Below are positions 8,615 through 17,735 of a DNA stretch of 41,088 nucleotides, one piece after another. Numbering within the stretch: the first letter of the stretch is position 1; every line of letters begins with the position of its first letter. The position numbers and the translations under genes are program-made. Origin of the DNA: UMGS1840 sp045661305 (lineage in GTDB: Bacteria; Bacillota; Clostridia; UMGS1840); assembly GCA_045661305.1 (NCBI GenBank), contig JAZRFJ010000015.1:1-41088 (forward strand), written 5' to 3'. The notes beneath the pieces are model-generated. The model was not told the origin of the DNA. It was given only the letters and a program-made list of their open reading frames with translations, and searched no databases.

Positions 8615-8962
8615 AAACAAAAATAACCCGATTGTTCAAAACGGGTTATTTTTGTTTCTCGTGGGAAAGTGTGTGTAGCAACAATCTTTTTATACACTTT
8701 TTAAATTCATTAATATGTATAGTCTTCGATGATATAAAAAGATATTTTTCCGTTCATTAATACCCTTATATACAAAATACATTTCCGGAAAAATTTAAAA
8801 AAGTGTACAGGCAACAAAGACCTGTACACCGAAAAATACAAGGCTTTGTTGCTGCGAGACAACTTTCAATGAAAAATAGATATATTTCGAGACTGAAAAT
8901 AAAGCCTGTATTTTTACCATAGTAATAACAGAACTCGAAATATATTTTTTAAATTGTCTCGC
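8615..8962 (-). ncRNA. Candidate structured non-coding RNA between argG and argH
   Basis: No credible protein frame is present. A minus-strand promoter at 8969-8996 would start a transcript near 8962, exactly at the first base of a long imperfect stem. GCGAGACAA-type arms (8954-8962 with 8854-8862) enclose a second pair, CTCGAAATATA (8934-8944) with TATATTTCGAG (8881-8891). Downstream, two helices share sequence: GTGTACAGG / CCTGTACAC, and GCAACAAAG / CTTTGTTGC. They look mutually exclusive. A further word near 8910 (AATACAGGCTTT on the RNA strand) can pair with AAAGCCTTGTATT near 8840. The bidirectional terminator at 8619-8657 would end a product of about 345 nt. It lacks the tRNA-like ends of tmRNA and the conserved RNase P or SRP sequences that I know. 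Identity unknown. Confidence 0.6.
8619..8657. terminator. Bidirectional terminator after argG and the candidate RNA
   Basis: Stem AATAACCCG / CGGGTTATT with an 11-base loop. A-rich on the left and T-rich on the right, so it can end argG (plus) and the predicted minus-strand RNA from 8962. Confidence 0.85.
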
Positions 8963-8968
8963 ACTTTT

Positions 8969-8996
8969 ATTATACCACATTTTCAAATTATGTCAA
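8969..8996 (-). promoter_or_regulatory. Consensus promoter for the candidate RNA
   Basis: Minus strand TTGACA, 16 bases, TATAAT: both hexamers are perfect. There is no gene on that strand before the terminator at 8657, which is the main reason to propose an RNA gene. Confidence 0.75.
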
Positions 8997-9029
8997 GTGT
9001 TTTTGTAAAAGTGTGAAAAAGCAAAAGGC

Positions 9030-9058
9030 TTGACAAAAATGCTATATTATGGTATAAT
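9030..9058 (+). promoter_or_regulatory. Consensus SigA promoter for argH
   Basis: TTGACA, 17 bases, TATAAT, perfect in both hexamers, 38 bases upstream of the argH start. Confidence 0.85.
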
Positions 9059-9096
9059 TCATCTTGCGTAATTATGAGTTTTAGGAGGAAGCACCA

Positions 9097-10470
9097 ATGA
9101 AATTATGGGGCGGAAGATTTAACAAAGAAACAGATAAAGCAGTTGACGATTTTAACAGTTCAATTTCTTTTGACTGCAAAATGTTTGAAGAAGATATTAC
9201 AGGAAGTATTGCACATGTTACAATGCTTGGAAAACAAAATATAATACCAAAAGAAAATGCAGAGAAAATCGTTGTTGAGCTTAAAAAAATATTAGATGAA
9301 ATAAAATCGGGCGAAATCGAATTTTCTTATGAAGCTGAAGATATTCATATGAATATTGAAACTATTTTGATTAAGAGATTAGAAAATATTGGAAAACAGC
9401 TTCACACAGGAAGAAGCAGAAACGACCAGGTTGCTTTAGATGTAAGAATGTACACAAAAAAAGCAGTTCTGGATATAAAAGATGAATTAAAAAATCTTAT
9501 GAATGTTCTTCTTAATCTTGCAAAAGAGCATAAAAACACCATCACAAGCGGATATACACATCTTCAAAAAGCACAGCCGATAACACTTGCACATTGGTTT
9601 ATGGCATATTTTCAAATGTTTAAAAGAGATTATGAAAGACTTTCGGACGCTTATGAAAGAATGGACTATATGCCGCTTGGCTCAGGAGCTTTAGCAGGAA
9701 CAACCTACCCTCTTGACAGACATTATGTTGCAGAGCTTCTCGGCTTTAAAAATGTAACGGAAAACAGCTTGGACGGTGTTTCCGACAGAGATTTTGTATG
9801 TGAATTTATATTTGATATGTCTATGATTATGATGCACCTTTCAAGAATTTCCGAGGAAATAATTTTATGGTGCAGTGATGAATTTTCACTAATAAGACTT
9901 GACGATGCTTATTCAACAGGCTCAAGCATAATGCCACAGAAGAAAAATCCTGATATTGCAGAGTTGACACGCGGAAAGACAGGCAGAGTTTACGGCTCAC
10001 TTATAACAATTCTTACAGTTTTAAAAGGTATTCCGCTTGCATATAACAAGGACATGCAGGAGGACAAGGAGGCATTATTTGATGCTTATGAAACTGTAAA
10101 AATGAGCTTGCCTATTTTCTCAAAAATGATTGAAACAATGACCGTTAATAAAGATAAAATGAAAAATAACGCAAAAGGCGGATTTACAAATGCAACTGAT
10201 GCCGCTGATTATCTTGTTAAAAAAGGTGTGCCTTTCAGAGATGCACATAGAATTATCGGTGAAATGGTAAGCTACTCTATTGAAAACTCAATCACATTAG
10301 ATGAAATTTCGCTTTCAAAATTAAAGGAATTTTCACCTCTTATTGAAGATGACTACTATGATGCAATTTCTTTGGAAACCTGTGTTAACGAACGAAAGGT
10401 CTACGGAGGACCTGCACCTGAAGCTGTTGAAACAGCGATAAAAAATGCAGAAAGCTTTTTGAATAAATAA
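9097..10470 (+). CDS. argH: Argininosuccinate lyase
   Basis: The 457-residue cytosolic enzyme that splits argininosuccinate into arginine and fumarate. It starts MKLWGGRF as in the family. It carries HTGRSRNDQV (about residues 105-114), TSGYTHLQKAQP, and the fumarase/aspartase superfamily signature SSIMPQKKNPD with its catalytic serine loop. Length is standard. The ribosome site TTTTAGGAGGAAGCACC is strong. It has its own promoter and a good terminator, so it is a single-gene unit despite being next to argG. Confidence 0.98.
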   Translation: MKLWGGRFNKETDKAVDDFNSSISFDCKMFEEDITGSIAHVTMLGKQNIIPKENAEKIVVELKKILDEIKSGEIEFSYEAEDIHMNIETILIKRLENIGKQLHTGRSRNDQVALDVRMYTKKAVLDIKDELKNLMNVLLNLAKEHKNTITSGYTHLQKAQPITLAHWFMAYFQMFKRDYERLSDAYERMDYMPLGSGALAGTTYPLDRHYVAELLGFKNVTENSLDGVSDRDFVCEFIFDMSMIMMHLSRISEEIILWCSDEFSLIRLDDAYSTGSSIMPQKKNPDIAELTRGKTGRVYGSLITILTVLKGIPLAYNKDMQEDKEALFDAYETVKMSLPIFSKMIETMTVNKDKMKNNAKGGFTNATDAADYLVKKGVPFRDAHRIIGEMVSYSIENSITLDEISLSKLKEFSPLIEDDYYDAISLETCVNERKVYGGPAPEAVETAIKNAESFLNK

Positions 10471-10474
10471 TACA

Positions 10475-10514
10475 AAGGGAACACTAAAATCCAAAAATAG
10501 TGTTCCCCTTTTTT
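10475..10514 (+). terminator. Terminator of argH
   Basis: Perfect 10-bp stem GGGAACACTA / TAGTGTTCCC followed by a T run, beginning 6 bases past the stop. Confidence 0.9.
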
Positions 10515-10552
10515 ATAAACACAAAATATTATTTAAAAATTTGCATTTTTAC

Positions 10553-10582
10553 TTGACCAACAGCAATATAATATTGTATAAT
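10553..10582 (+). promoter_or_regulatory. Promoter for the flippase-U32-proC operon
   Basis: TTGACC, 18 bases, TATAAT, 43 bases before the TTG start of the flippase gene. Confidence 0.65.
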
Positions 10583-10625
10583 ATAGGTTAGATATTTATG
10601 AACAATATGAAAGGTATGATTAAAA

Positions 10626-12239
10626 TTGTCGCAAAAGAAAAGTACAAAAAACAGTTTTGTTACAGGTGCTATTATAATTGCAATATCAAATTTAGTTGTA
10701 AAGTTAATCGGTGCTGTATATAAAATTCCGCTTGACCGCTATATTTTAGGAACTGCGGGACTTGGTGTTTACAGTGCTTCTTATACTATATACAATCTTC
10801 TTTTTGTAATTTCTACTGCAGGCCTGCCTGTTGCTATTTCAAAAATGATTGCAGAAAGCGATGCAAACAGGGATTACAAAAAATCGGAAGTTATTTTTTC
10901 AGTTGCAAAAAGACTTCTTTTTACAGTCGGACTTATTTGTGCGATTATAATGTTTTTCGGCTCTAAGATTTTTGCAAATCTTATCGGCTCTCCTAACTCC
11001 TATTATACTACTATGGTTATGGCACCGAGCCTTTTCTTTGTCGCACTTGCAAGTGCCTACAGAGGTTATTATCAGGGACATCAGAATATGTACCCTACTG
11101 CGATAAGCGAGGTTATCGAGGCTCTTTCAAAGCTTGTTTTCGGACTTAGTATAGCATATATTGTAAAGCTTAAATTTGATACTTACTTCCTTTCTTCAGC
11201 AGGTGCAATAGCAGGAATTTCAATAGGAACACTTTTAAGTGTTCTTTTCCTCAGCTTTTATAATTTAAGAGATAATAAAAGAAAAAAGGTTATTTCGCTT
11301 GAAGATTTCAAGAATGCACCTATTTTGGAAAGCAAATACTCTATATTAAAAAAGCTTGTAAAAATTGCAGTACCTATAACAATCGGTGCATCTGTTTTTA
11401 CGCTTACATCATTTATTGATATGGCAACTGTTATGAATACTTTGTCAGGACTTGGATATTCAGAAAAAGAGGTTACATCTTTATACGGTTATCTTAACCG
11501 TGCAATCACATTTTTTAATATGCCCCCTACAATTATAAACGGAATTTCAATTTCGATTGTTCCCTACATTGCTTCTTTTGTAGCTATGAAAAAACATAAA
11601 GAAGCTATTAGCAGCATACGCTCTGCCTTTAAAATAACCTTAGCACTTGCTATCCCCTGCGGAGTTGGCATTTGTGTTATGGCTTCTCCAATTTTAGAGC
11701 TTTTTTACAATGATACAAATAATTCATTTTTATTAAACGCTATGGGAATAGCAGTAATTTTCGTAACACTTGTGCAAACCTCAAATGCAGTTTTGCAGGC
11801 ATTCGGAAAGGTTTGGGTGCCTGTTATAAATATGGTTATAGGCGGAATATTTAAAATTGCAATAAACCTTATTCTTGTATCAAAGCCCGAAATTAACATA
11901 AACGGTGCACCGATAGGAACACTTTCGTGCTATATCATTGTAATGATACTAAATCTTATTGCATTAAAACGATGCACAAAAGTAAAATACGGCCTTTTAG
12001 ATTTTATTTTTAAGCCTCTTTTATTATCAGCTATCACAGCTTTTTCGGCAGGCTTTTCGTATTATTTAATAAGTCCGCATGTTCATATTGTAATTGCTAT
12101 TGCACTTTCAGTTGCAATTACCGCTTTAGTATATCTTATATCAATAATACTTTTTAAGGGACTTTCAGAAGATGAAATACTTCTTCTTCCGAAAGGAGAG
12201 GCAATTCTTTCAAAACTAAAGAAACTAAGAATAATGTAA
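10626..12239 (+). CDS. MOP-family lipid/polysaccharide flippase (SpoVB/MurJ-like)
   Basis: A 537-residue polytopic membrane protein with about 14 hydrophobic segments, beginning with GAIIIAISNLVVKLIGAVYKIPLDRYIL. That N-terminal pattern (KLIGxxYKIPL) is typical of the Gram-positive SpoVB/YtgP branch of the MOP exporter superfamily. Members flip undecaprenyl-linked precursors across the membrane for peptidoglycan or cortex synthesis. The start is TTG at 10626; other nearby ATGs are out of frame. The gene leads an operon with the U32 peptidase (16-base gap), proC and a DUF6062 gene. I cannot tell from sequence alone whether it is the sporulation (SpoVB) or vegetative (MurJ) type. Confidence 0.88.
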   Translation: MSQKKSTKNSFVTGAIIIAISNLVVKLIGAVYKIPLDRYILGTAGLGVYSASYTIYNLLFVISTAGLPVAISKMIAESDANRDYKKSEVIFSVAKRLLFTVGLICAIIMFFGSKIFANLIGSPNSYYTTMVMAPSLFFVALASAYRGYYQGHQNMYPTAISEVIEALSKLVFGLSIAYIVKLKFDTYFLSSAGAIAGISIGTLLSVLFLSFYNLRDNKRKKVISLEDFKNAPILESKYSILKKLVKIAVPITIGASVFTLTSFIDMATVMNTLSGLGYSEKEVTSLYGYLNRAITFFNMPPTIINGISISIVPYIASFVAMKKHKEAISSIRSAFKITLALAIPCGVGICVMASPILELFYNDTNNSFLLNAMGIAVIFVTLVQTSNAVLQAFGKVWVPVINMVIGGIFKIAINLILVSKPEININGAPIGTLSCYIIVMILNLIALKRCTKVKYGLLDFIFKPLLLSAITAFSAGFSYYLISPHVHIVIAIALSVAITALVYLISIILFKGLSEDEILLLPKGEAILSKLKKLRIM

Positions 12240-12255
12240 AAGGAAAAAGAAAAAA

Positions 12256-14331
12256 ATGAAAATATTATCACCTGCAGGTTCAAAAAAAGCGTTGGAGGCT
12301 GCCGTAAAATTCGGTGCTGACGCTGTATATTTAGGATTAGAAGAATTCAGTGCAAGACAAAACGCAAAGAATTTCACTGCCGAAGAATTAAAAGAAGGTG
12401 TAAAATATTGTCACCAAAGAGGTGTCGAGGTTTTTGTTGCACTAAATACACTTGTATATGACAACGAAATTAATTCGATAATAAAAACTATCAATAAAAT
12501 TTGTAAAGCAAATGCTGACGGTGTAATTGTGCAGGATTGGGGCGTTTATAAAATCTTGAAAGAGGTTGCTCCATCATTAAAGCTCGTTGCATCTACACAA
12601 ATGACAATAAATAACATATACGGTGTTAAGTTGCTTGAAAAAATGGGGTTTGATACCGTTGTGTTACCTCGTGAACTTTCAAAAAGCGAAATAAAAAGAA
12701 TAAAAGAAGCAACTGATATAAATATAGAGGTTTTCTGTCACGGTGCTCTTTGTGTGTGTTATAGCGGTCAATGCTATTTTTCAAGCTTTATTGGTGAGAG
12801 AAGCGGAAACAGAGGCAGATGTGCACAGCCGTGCCGTCTGGTATATGAATATGGGCAGAAAAAAGGTTATCTTCTCTCCCCTAAAGATTTATCACTTATT
12901 GACTCTCTTTCCGAACTAAGAGAAATCGGAGTTGACACCTTAAAAATCGAGGGCAGATTAAAAAGTGAATATTATACTGCTGCAGTTACTGATGTGTACA
13001 GACGAACTGCAGACCGTTCACAAAAACCAACCGAAGAAGATTATGCTATCCTTAACGCCTCATTTATGCGTGGCGGATATACACAAGGATATTTCAAAGA
13101 CATAAAAGATAAAAACCTTTTTAATTTCCAAAAAAGAGAAAATCCTTACTCAAATGATACTAAAAAGCTTGAAAAGCATTATGACAGCATATTAAGACAG
13201 ACAGGTGATTTCTATAAGCTCCCTGTTGATGTAGCACTTACAATTAAGGAAAATAATGAAATCGAAATAACACTTTTATATCAGGGACAAACTTATTCAT
13301 TTATTTCCGATGTTAAGGCACAGGATGCAATAAATGCACCTGTAACTGAAGAAAAAATTGCTTCACAGCTTTCAAAAACGGGAAATGAGCCTTTCTATTT
13401 TGAAAATATAGAAATTTCTTTGGAAAAAGAGAATGTTTTTCTTCCTGTAAGCGAAATTAATGCTATTAGACGAGAAATAAGTCAGTTTACTGTCGATATT
13501 CACAATACTGAAATACAGCCAAATAAATTTTCATATACACCTACAAAAAATAACAAAGAAATTACTGAACAAACCTTTTATGTTACTGTGAAAACAGCAC
13601 CTCAGATTAAATGGGTACGCGAAGCATGGAAAAATGTTCTTATTTTTGCAAAAAGAGAAACAATACGCGAATATGAAACAAAGTATGCAAAAATTGATGA
13701 GAACATCGGTCTTATGTGCGAAAGAATACCGAGCGAAAAATCTTTGTCTTATGATGAGAAATTTTTAGAGGCACATCCAATTATTACAAAAGTTTTTGCA
13801 GGAAATTTAGGAACAGTTGAAAAATTCAAAGATAAATGCGAAATTTACGGTGATTTTACGCTTAATATGACAAACTCACTTGCAGCAGAATTTTATGAAA
13901 ATCTTGGAATTAAAAATATTAATGCGTCAGTTGAACTAAATCTTAAAAACCTAAAAACACTAAATACAGATAATATGATTTTAAGTGCTTTTGCGTATGG
14001 TCATATACCGCTTATGATAACAGAATCATGTATAAAATCAAATCTCAAGAAAAATAAATGCGACAAAAATCCTATTATTATAAAAGACAGAAAAGGCGAA
14101 GAATTTATTGTTGATTGCGAAGATTGCAGCAAAAATGTTATCTATAACCCCTACCCTGTTATGATGGCGGACAAGCTAAAAGAAATTATGGATGCAGGAA
14201 TAGGTTCTTTCAGAATACACTTTACTTTTGAAAACAAAGCTCAGGTTGAAGAAATCCTGCATTGTTTTAAAACTAATCAAAATCCGCTGACAAAATTCAC
14301 AAGAGGTCACTATTACAGAGGAGCTTTATAA
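12256..14331 (+). CDS. Peptidase U32 family protein (long form)
   Basis: A 691-residue cytosolic protein. The N-terminal TIM-barrel-type region (MKILSPAGSKKALEAAVKFGADAVYLG) is the U32 family start. The conserved Cys cluster CHGALCVCYSGQCYFSS...NRGRCAQPCR (about residues 155-195) matches the iron-sulfur-binding signature of the family. About 300 further residues at the C-terminus fit the DUF3656-type extension. Members include the enterobacterial RlhA and TrhP proteins needed for RNA hydroxylation, and others annotated as collagenase-like proteases. An RNA-modification role is more likely for this form than proteolysis, but that is inference. Second gene of its operon. Confidence 0.9.
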   Translation: MKILSPAGSKKALEAAVKFGADAVYLGLEEFSARQNAKNFTAEELKEGVKYCHQRGVEVFVALNTLVYDNEINSIIKTINKICKANADGVIVQDWGVYKILKEVAPSLKLVASTQMTINNIYGVKLLEKMGFDTVVLPRELSKSEIKRIKEATDINIEVFCHGALCVCYSGQCYFSSFIGERSGNRGRCAQPCRLVYEYGQKKGYLLSPKDLSLIDSLSELREIGVDTLKIEGRLKSEYYTAAVTDVYRRTADRSQKPTEEDYAILNASFMRGGYTQGYFKDIKDKNLFNFQKRENPYSNDTKKLEKHYDSILRQTGDFYKLPVDVALTIKENNEIEITLLYQGQTYSFISDVKAQDAINAPVTEEKIASQLSKTGNEPFYFENIEISLEKENVFLPVSEINAIRREISQFTVDIHNTEIQPNKFSYTPTKNNKEITEQTFYVTVKTAPQIKWVREAWKNVLIFAKRETIREYETKYAKIDENIGLMCERIPSEKSLSYDEKFLEAHPIITKVFAGNLGTVEKFKDKCEIYGDFTLNMTNSLAAEFYENLGIKNINASVELNLKNLKTLNTDNMILSAFAYGHIPLMITESCIKSNLKKNKCDKNPIIIKDRKGEEFIVDCEDCSKNVIYNPYPVMMADKLKEIMDAGIGSFRIHFTFENKAQVEEILHCFKTNQNPLTKFTRGHYYRGAL

Positions 14332-14346
14332 TAAGGAGAAAAACAT

Positions 14347-15153
14347 ATGGAAACCAAAAACATAAAAATCGGTTTTATAGGTACAGGAAACATTGCTACT
14401 GCAATAATTAACGGTATTTTAAAATCAGGACTTATAAAAGAAGAAAATATTAATATTTTTGATACAGATAAAAATAAGACTGAAGCTTTTAAAAAAAGAG
14501 GCCTTAATACTACCTCCTCTTCAACAGATGCAGCAAAGCTGTCTGACTATCTTTTCTTGACAGTTAAACCACAGGTGTATGAAGATGTTATAAAAAATAT
14601 GGAAATCCCAAAAAACACAATAATAATTACAGTTGCTCCTGGAATAACAATTAATTATATCAAAGAGCTTACCGAAAAAGAAAGAAAAGTTGTAAGAACA
14701 ATGCCAAACACTCCTGCTTTGGTAGGCGAAGGAGTAACTGCATACACCTTTTCCGATGGTTTTACAGACGAAGAAAAGGAATTTGTAAAACTTCTTCTCA
14801 ATTCATTTTCAGAAGCATTTTTTATGGAAGAAGATAATCTTGACAGTATAATAAGTGTTTCAGGCTCATCTCCCGCATATGCGTATATGTTTATTGATGC
14901 TATTGCAAAATCAGGTGCAAGTCAGGGAATTGATTATGAAACTTCGCTTATTATGGCTGCAAAAACTGTTCTTGGAAGTGCAAAATTACTTCTTGAGAGT
15001 GATGATGCACCTGAAATTCTTATTGACAGAGTATGCTCAAAAGGCGGAACAACAATAGAGGCAGTTAATCATCTTAAAGAAAAAGATTTTTACAATTTGA
15101 TTGATGAAGCAATGCAAAAATGCACAAAAAGAGCGTTGGAAATGAAAAAATAA
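14347..15153 (+). CDS. proC: Pyrroline-5-carboxylate reductase
   Basis: A 268-residue NAD(P)H-dependent enzyme of the last proline-synthesis step, reducing 1-pyrroline-5-carboxylate to proline. The Rossmann motif GFIGTGNIATAI lies at residues 9-20. VRTMPNTPALVGEG, SGSSPAYAYMFIDA and the C-terminal SKGGTTIEAV signature are all present. AAGGAGAAAAACAT precedes the ATG, 15 bases after the U32 gene. No proA or proB is nearby. Confidence 0.96.
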   Translation: METKNIKIGFIGTGNIATAIINGILKSGLIKEENINIFDTDKNKTEAFKKRGLNTTSSSTDAAKLSDYLFLTVKPQVYEDVIKNMEIPKNTIIITVAPGITINYIKELTEKERKVVRTMPNTPALVGEGVTAYTFSDGFTDEEKEFVKLLLNSFSEAFFMEEDNLDSIISVSGSSPAYAYMFIDAIAKSGASQGIDYETSLIMAAKTVLGSAKLLLESDDAPEILIDRVCSKGGTTIEAVNHLKEKDFYNLIDEAMQKCTKRALEMKK

Positions 15154-15169
15154 GAAAGAGAGTCAAAAA

Positions 15170-15811
15170 ATGATAGATAAAGAAGCCGCTTTTTGTAATC
15201 TTATGGAAAAAATGGATGAAAATAAATGTCCGATATGTGCAATGGTAAAATTCAGAATGAATGAAATGATGGAAAGATTTTTCTACGAAAATGTGAACTC
15301 TCCTCATTTAAGATATAAAATCGAAAAAGCAAATGGTTTTTGTTCTCGTCATGCACATAAGCTTTTAAAACAGGAAAATCCTCTTTCACACGCCATTTTA
15401 TATCACGATTTTATGTATAATGTTATACATAATGTAGCTGATAAGAAAAATAAAGTAGCTTATGATGAGCATAAAGGGTGTTTCTTTTGTGAGGGACTTA
15501 ATATGAACGAGGAAGATTATACAAAAGCGTTTTTGGAATTTTTTGATAACAAGGATTTCAAAGAAAAATATATTTCTTCTTCAATAATCTGTGTTCCCCA
15601 TCTTGTTGCAATAAGAAAATTGAAATTTACAAATAAAAAGACAGTTGCCTTACTTACAGAAGAAACTTTAAAAAAATATGAAGTTTTAAATGGACATCTT
15701 TCCGAGGTGAAAAGAAAAAGCGATTACCGATATACAAACGAAGAATGGACAGATGAAGAAAAAAAATCATGGAAAGAAGCAGTAGACATATTTAACGGAA
15801 CAGAGTACTAA
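15170..15811 (+). CDS. DUF6062-type cysteine-rich protein of unknown function
   Basis: A 213-residue soluble protein. Three Cys/His clusters stand out: CPIC (about residue 23), FCSRHAHKLL (about 56-65) and GCFFCEGL (about 104-111). This suggests metal (Zn or Fe-S) binding. The pattern fits the DUF6062 family of Clostridia, which has no assigned function. It is the last gene of the flippase-U32-proC operon, 16 bases after proC. Co-occurrence with the Fe-S-type U32 protein is suggestive but not evidence of a shared role. It ends at a strong bidirectional terminator. Confidence 0.8.
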   Translation: MIDKEAAFCNLMEKMDENKCPICAMVKFRMNEMMERFFYENVNSPHLRYKIEKANGFCSRHAHKLLKQENPLSHAILYHDFMYNVIHNVADKKNKVAYDEHKGCFFCEGLNMNEEDYTKAFLEFFDNKDFKEKYISSSIICVPHLVAIRKLKFTNKKTVALLTEETLKKYEVLNGHLSEVKRKSDYRYTNEEWTDEEKKSWKEAVDIFNGTEY

Positions 15812-15844
15812 AAAATCCCCCTGTTGATAACAGGGGGATTTTTT
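15811..15844. terminator. Bidirectional terminator between DUF6062 gene and mscL
   Basis: Perfect 14-bp stem AAAATCCCCCTGTT / AACAGGGGGATTTT with a 3-base loop, flanked by A and T runs. It serves both convergent genes. Confidence 0.95.
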
Positions 15845-15852
15845 ATAACAAA

Positions 15853-16257
15853 CTATTTTTTAAGTAAATCTCTTATTTCTTCAAGTAGCATAACTTCATC
15901 AGATTTTTTAGGTTCTTCTTCGACTTTTGCTTCTTCTATCGCTTCCTCTTTTTTTCTTCTTAACTCAGAAAGAGTATTAATCATTTTAACAAAAGCAAAA
16001 ATACATACAGCTATTATAAGAAAATCAATAACGCTCTGTATAAAAGCACCGTATTTAATCTCTGCTTTGTTTATTTTCCACATAAGTGCTGAAAATTGAA
16101 CTCCGCCAAGTATTACACCAATAAGAGGCATAACTATATCGTTTACCAATGATGTTACAATTTTTCCGAACGCACCGCCGATAATTACGCCGACAGCCAT
16201 GTCAATAACATTGCCTTTTACTGCAAAAGCCTTAAATTCTTCTAAAAGTTTTTTCAT
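15853..16257 (-). CDS. mscL: Large-conductance mechanosensitive channel MscL
   Basis: A 134-residue inner-membrane channel that opens under membrane tension to release solutes on osmotic downshock. It has the N-terminal amphipathic helix (MKKLLEEFKAFAVKGNVIDMAVGVIIG) leading into pore helix TM1, a periplasmic loop, TM2 (FLIIAVCIFAFVKMIN) and a charged C-terminal helix with the EIRDLLKK end. Length is typical. TTTGTTTCTCC on the plus strand is its ribosome site. It has its own promoter and is convergent with the DUF6062 gene. Confidence 0.97.
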   Translation of the reverse strand: MKKLLEEFKAFAVKGNVIDMAVGVIIGGAFGKIVTSLVNDIVMPLIGVILGGVQFSALMWKINKAEIKYGAFIQSVIDFLIIAVCIFAFVKMINTLSELRRKKEEAIEEAKVEEEPKKSDEVMLLEEIRDLLKK

Positions 16258-16294
16258 TTTGTTTCTCCTTTTTTATACAAAATATGATATTTAC

Positions 16295-16323
16295 ATTATA
16301 TAGCATATTCTTTCAAAAATCAA
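16295..16323 (-). promoter_or_regulatory. Promoter for mscL
   Basis: Minus strand TTGATT, 17 bases, TATAAT, 38 bases before the mscL start. Confidence 0.65.
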
Positions 16324-16337
16324 CATTTTTTGAAAAT

Positions 16338-17579
16338 TTATGCGTATAAAGGATATTTTTCACAAAGGGAAGCAACTCTCGCTCTTACTTCATCTTTTGA
16401 ATTTTCAAAATCAGTAATAGCAAGCTTAATAAGGTTTGCAATTTCAATCATATCTTCTTCTTTAAAGCCTCTTGATGTTGTTGCAGGTGTTCCTATTCTT
16501 ATTCCGCTTGTAATAAACGGACTTTTTGTATCGAAAGGAATTGCATTTTTATTTACTGTAATACCAACCTCATCAAGCATATGTTCTGCTTCTTTTCCTG
16601 TTACATTCATATCAGTAAGGTCAAGAAGCATAAGATGGTTATCTGTTCCACCTGAAACAAGCTTGAAGCCTTCTTTTACCAAAGCTTCTGAAAGTGCTTT
16701 CGCATTTTTTACAATCTGCTTCTGATATTCTTTGAAATCTTCCTGTAAAGCTTCTTTAAAACAAAGTGCTTTTGAAGCAATAACATGCATAAGAGGTCCG
16801 CCCTGTATTCCAGGGAATACTGCTTTATTAAAGAGTTTTCCAAGCTCCTCATCATTTGCTAAAATAAGTCCGCCTCTTGGTCCTCTTAAAGTTTTGTGAG
16901 TTGTTGTTGTAACAACATCAGCATAAGGAACCGGATTTGGATGTAATCCTGCAGCAACAAGACCTGCAATATGTGCCATATCTACCATAAAATATGCACC
17001 GACTTTTTTTGCAATCTGAGAAATTCTTTCAAAATCTATAACTCTTGGATATGCAGATGCACCTGCTAATATAAGCTTAGGCTTACACTCCTGTGCAACC
17101 TTTTCAAGCTCATCATAATCTATTGTGTTAGTGTCCTCTGTTACTCCGTAAGGAACAATATTAAAATACTTTCCTGACATATTTACAGGACTTCCGTGAC
17201 TTAAATGTCCGCCATGTGCAAGGCTCATTGAAAGAACGGTATCACCCGGCATAAGAAGTGCAAAAAACACTGCCATATTTGCCTGTGCACCGGAATGTGG
17301 CTGAACATTTGCATAAGAAGCACCGAAAAGCTCTTTTGCTCTTTCTATAGCAAGATTTTCCGCAACATCAACACATTCACAACCGCCATAATATCTTTTT
17401 GAAGGATATCCCTCTGCATACTTATTGGTAAGCGGTGTTCCCATAGCCTCCATAACAGCCTCTGAAACAAAATTTTCTGAAGCTATAAGTTCTATTTTAT
17501 TCTGCTGTCTTGAAAGCTCGCTCATAACAGCACTGTAAAGCTCTGGGTCAGCAGCTTTTACTTTGTTAAATTCCAACAT
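16338..17579 (-). CDS. glyA: Serine hydroxymethyltransferase
   Basis: A 413-residue PLP enzyme interconverting serine and glycine with transfer of a one-carbon unit to tetrahydrofolate. Visible signatures are IELIASENFVS near residue 31, the active-site Lys within VVTTTTHKTLRGPRGG (about 220-235), and YAEGYPSKRYYGGCE. Length is standard. AGGAGATATTAAA precedes the ATG. It has its own promoter; no glycine riboswitch fits in the short leader. Confidence 0.98.
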   Translation of the reverse strand: MLEFNKVKAADPELYSAVMSELSRQQNKIELIASENFVSEAVMEAMGTPLTNKYAEGYPSKRYYGGCECVDVAENLAIERAKELFGASYANVQPHSGAQANMAVFFALLMPGDTVLSMSLAHGGHLSHGSPVNMSGKYFNIVPYGVTEDTNTIDYDELEKVAQECKPKLILAGASAYPRVIDFERISQIAKKVGAYFMVDMAHIAGLVAAGLHPNPVPYADVVTTTTHKTLRGPRGGLILANDEELGKLFNKAVFPGIQGGPLMHVIASKALCFKEALQEDFKEYQKQIVKNAKALSEALVKEGFKLVSGGTDNHLMLLDLTDMNVTGKEAEHMLDEVGITVNKNAIPFDTKSPFITSGIRIGTPATTSRGFKEEDMIEIANLIKLAITDFENSKDEVRARVASLCEKYPLYA

Positions 17580-17614
17580 TTTAATATCTCCTATATCTTT
17601 ATTATTTGATATAT

Positions 17615-17643
17615 ATTATACATTATATTTGTAAATTTAGCAA
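17615..17643 (-). promoter_or_regulatory. Promoter for glyA
   Basis: Minus strand TTGCTA, 17 bases, TATAAT, about 36 bases before the start. Confidence 0.65.
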
Positions 17644-17663
17644 GTATTTTCCTTAAAAAAACA

Positions 17664-17712
17664 CAAAAAAACAAAAAAAGCAAATAAAATGGAAAAATTT
17701 CCATTAATTTGC
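17664..17712 (-). terminator. Terminator of the PRK06851-type ATPase gene
   Basis: GCAAAT...AATGG / CCATT...ATTTGC stem (17680-17712) followed on the minus strand by a long T-rich run. Confidence 0.75.
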
Positions 17713-17735
17713 TTTCATACTCTTTTTTAAATTTT

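Noticed and set aside
8795..8986. A 63-codon minus-strand frame in the argG-argH gap
   Set aside because: Its start codon and first codons overlap the promoter -10 at 8969-8974, it has no ribosome site, and the sequence is dominated by RNA-like inverted repeats.
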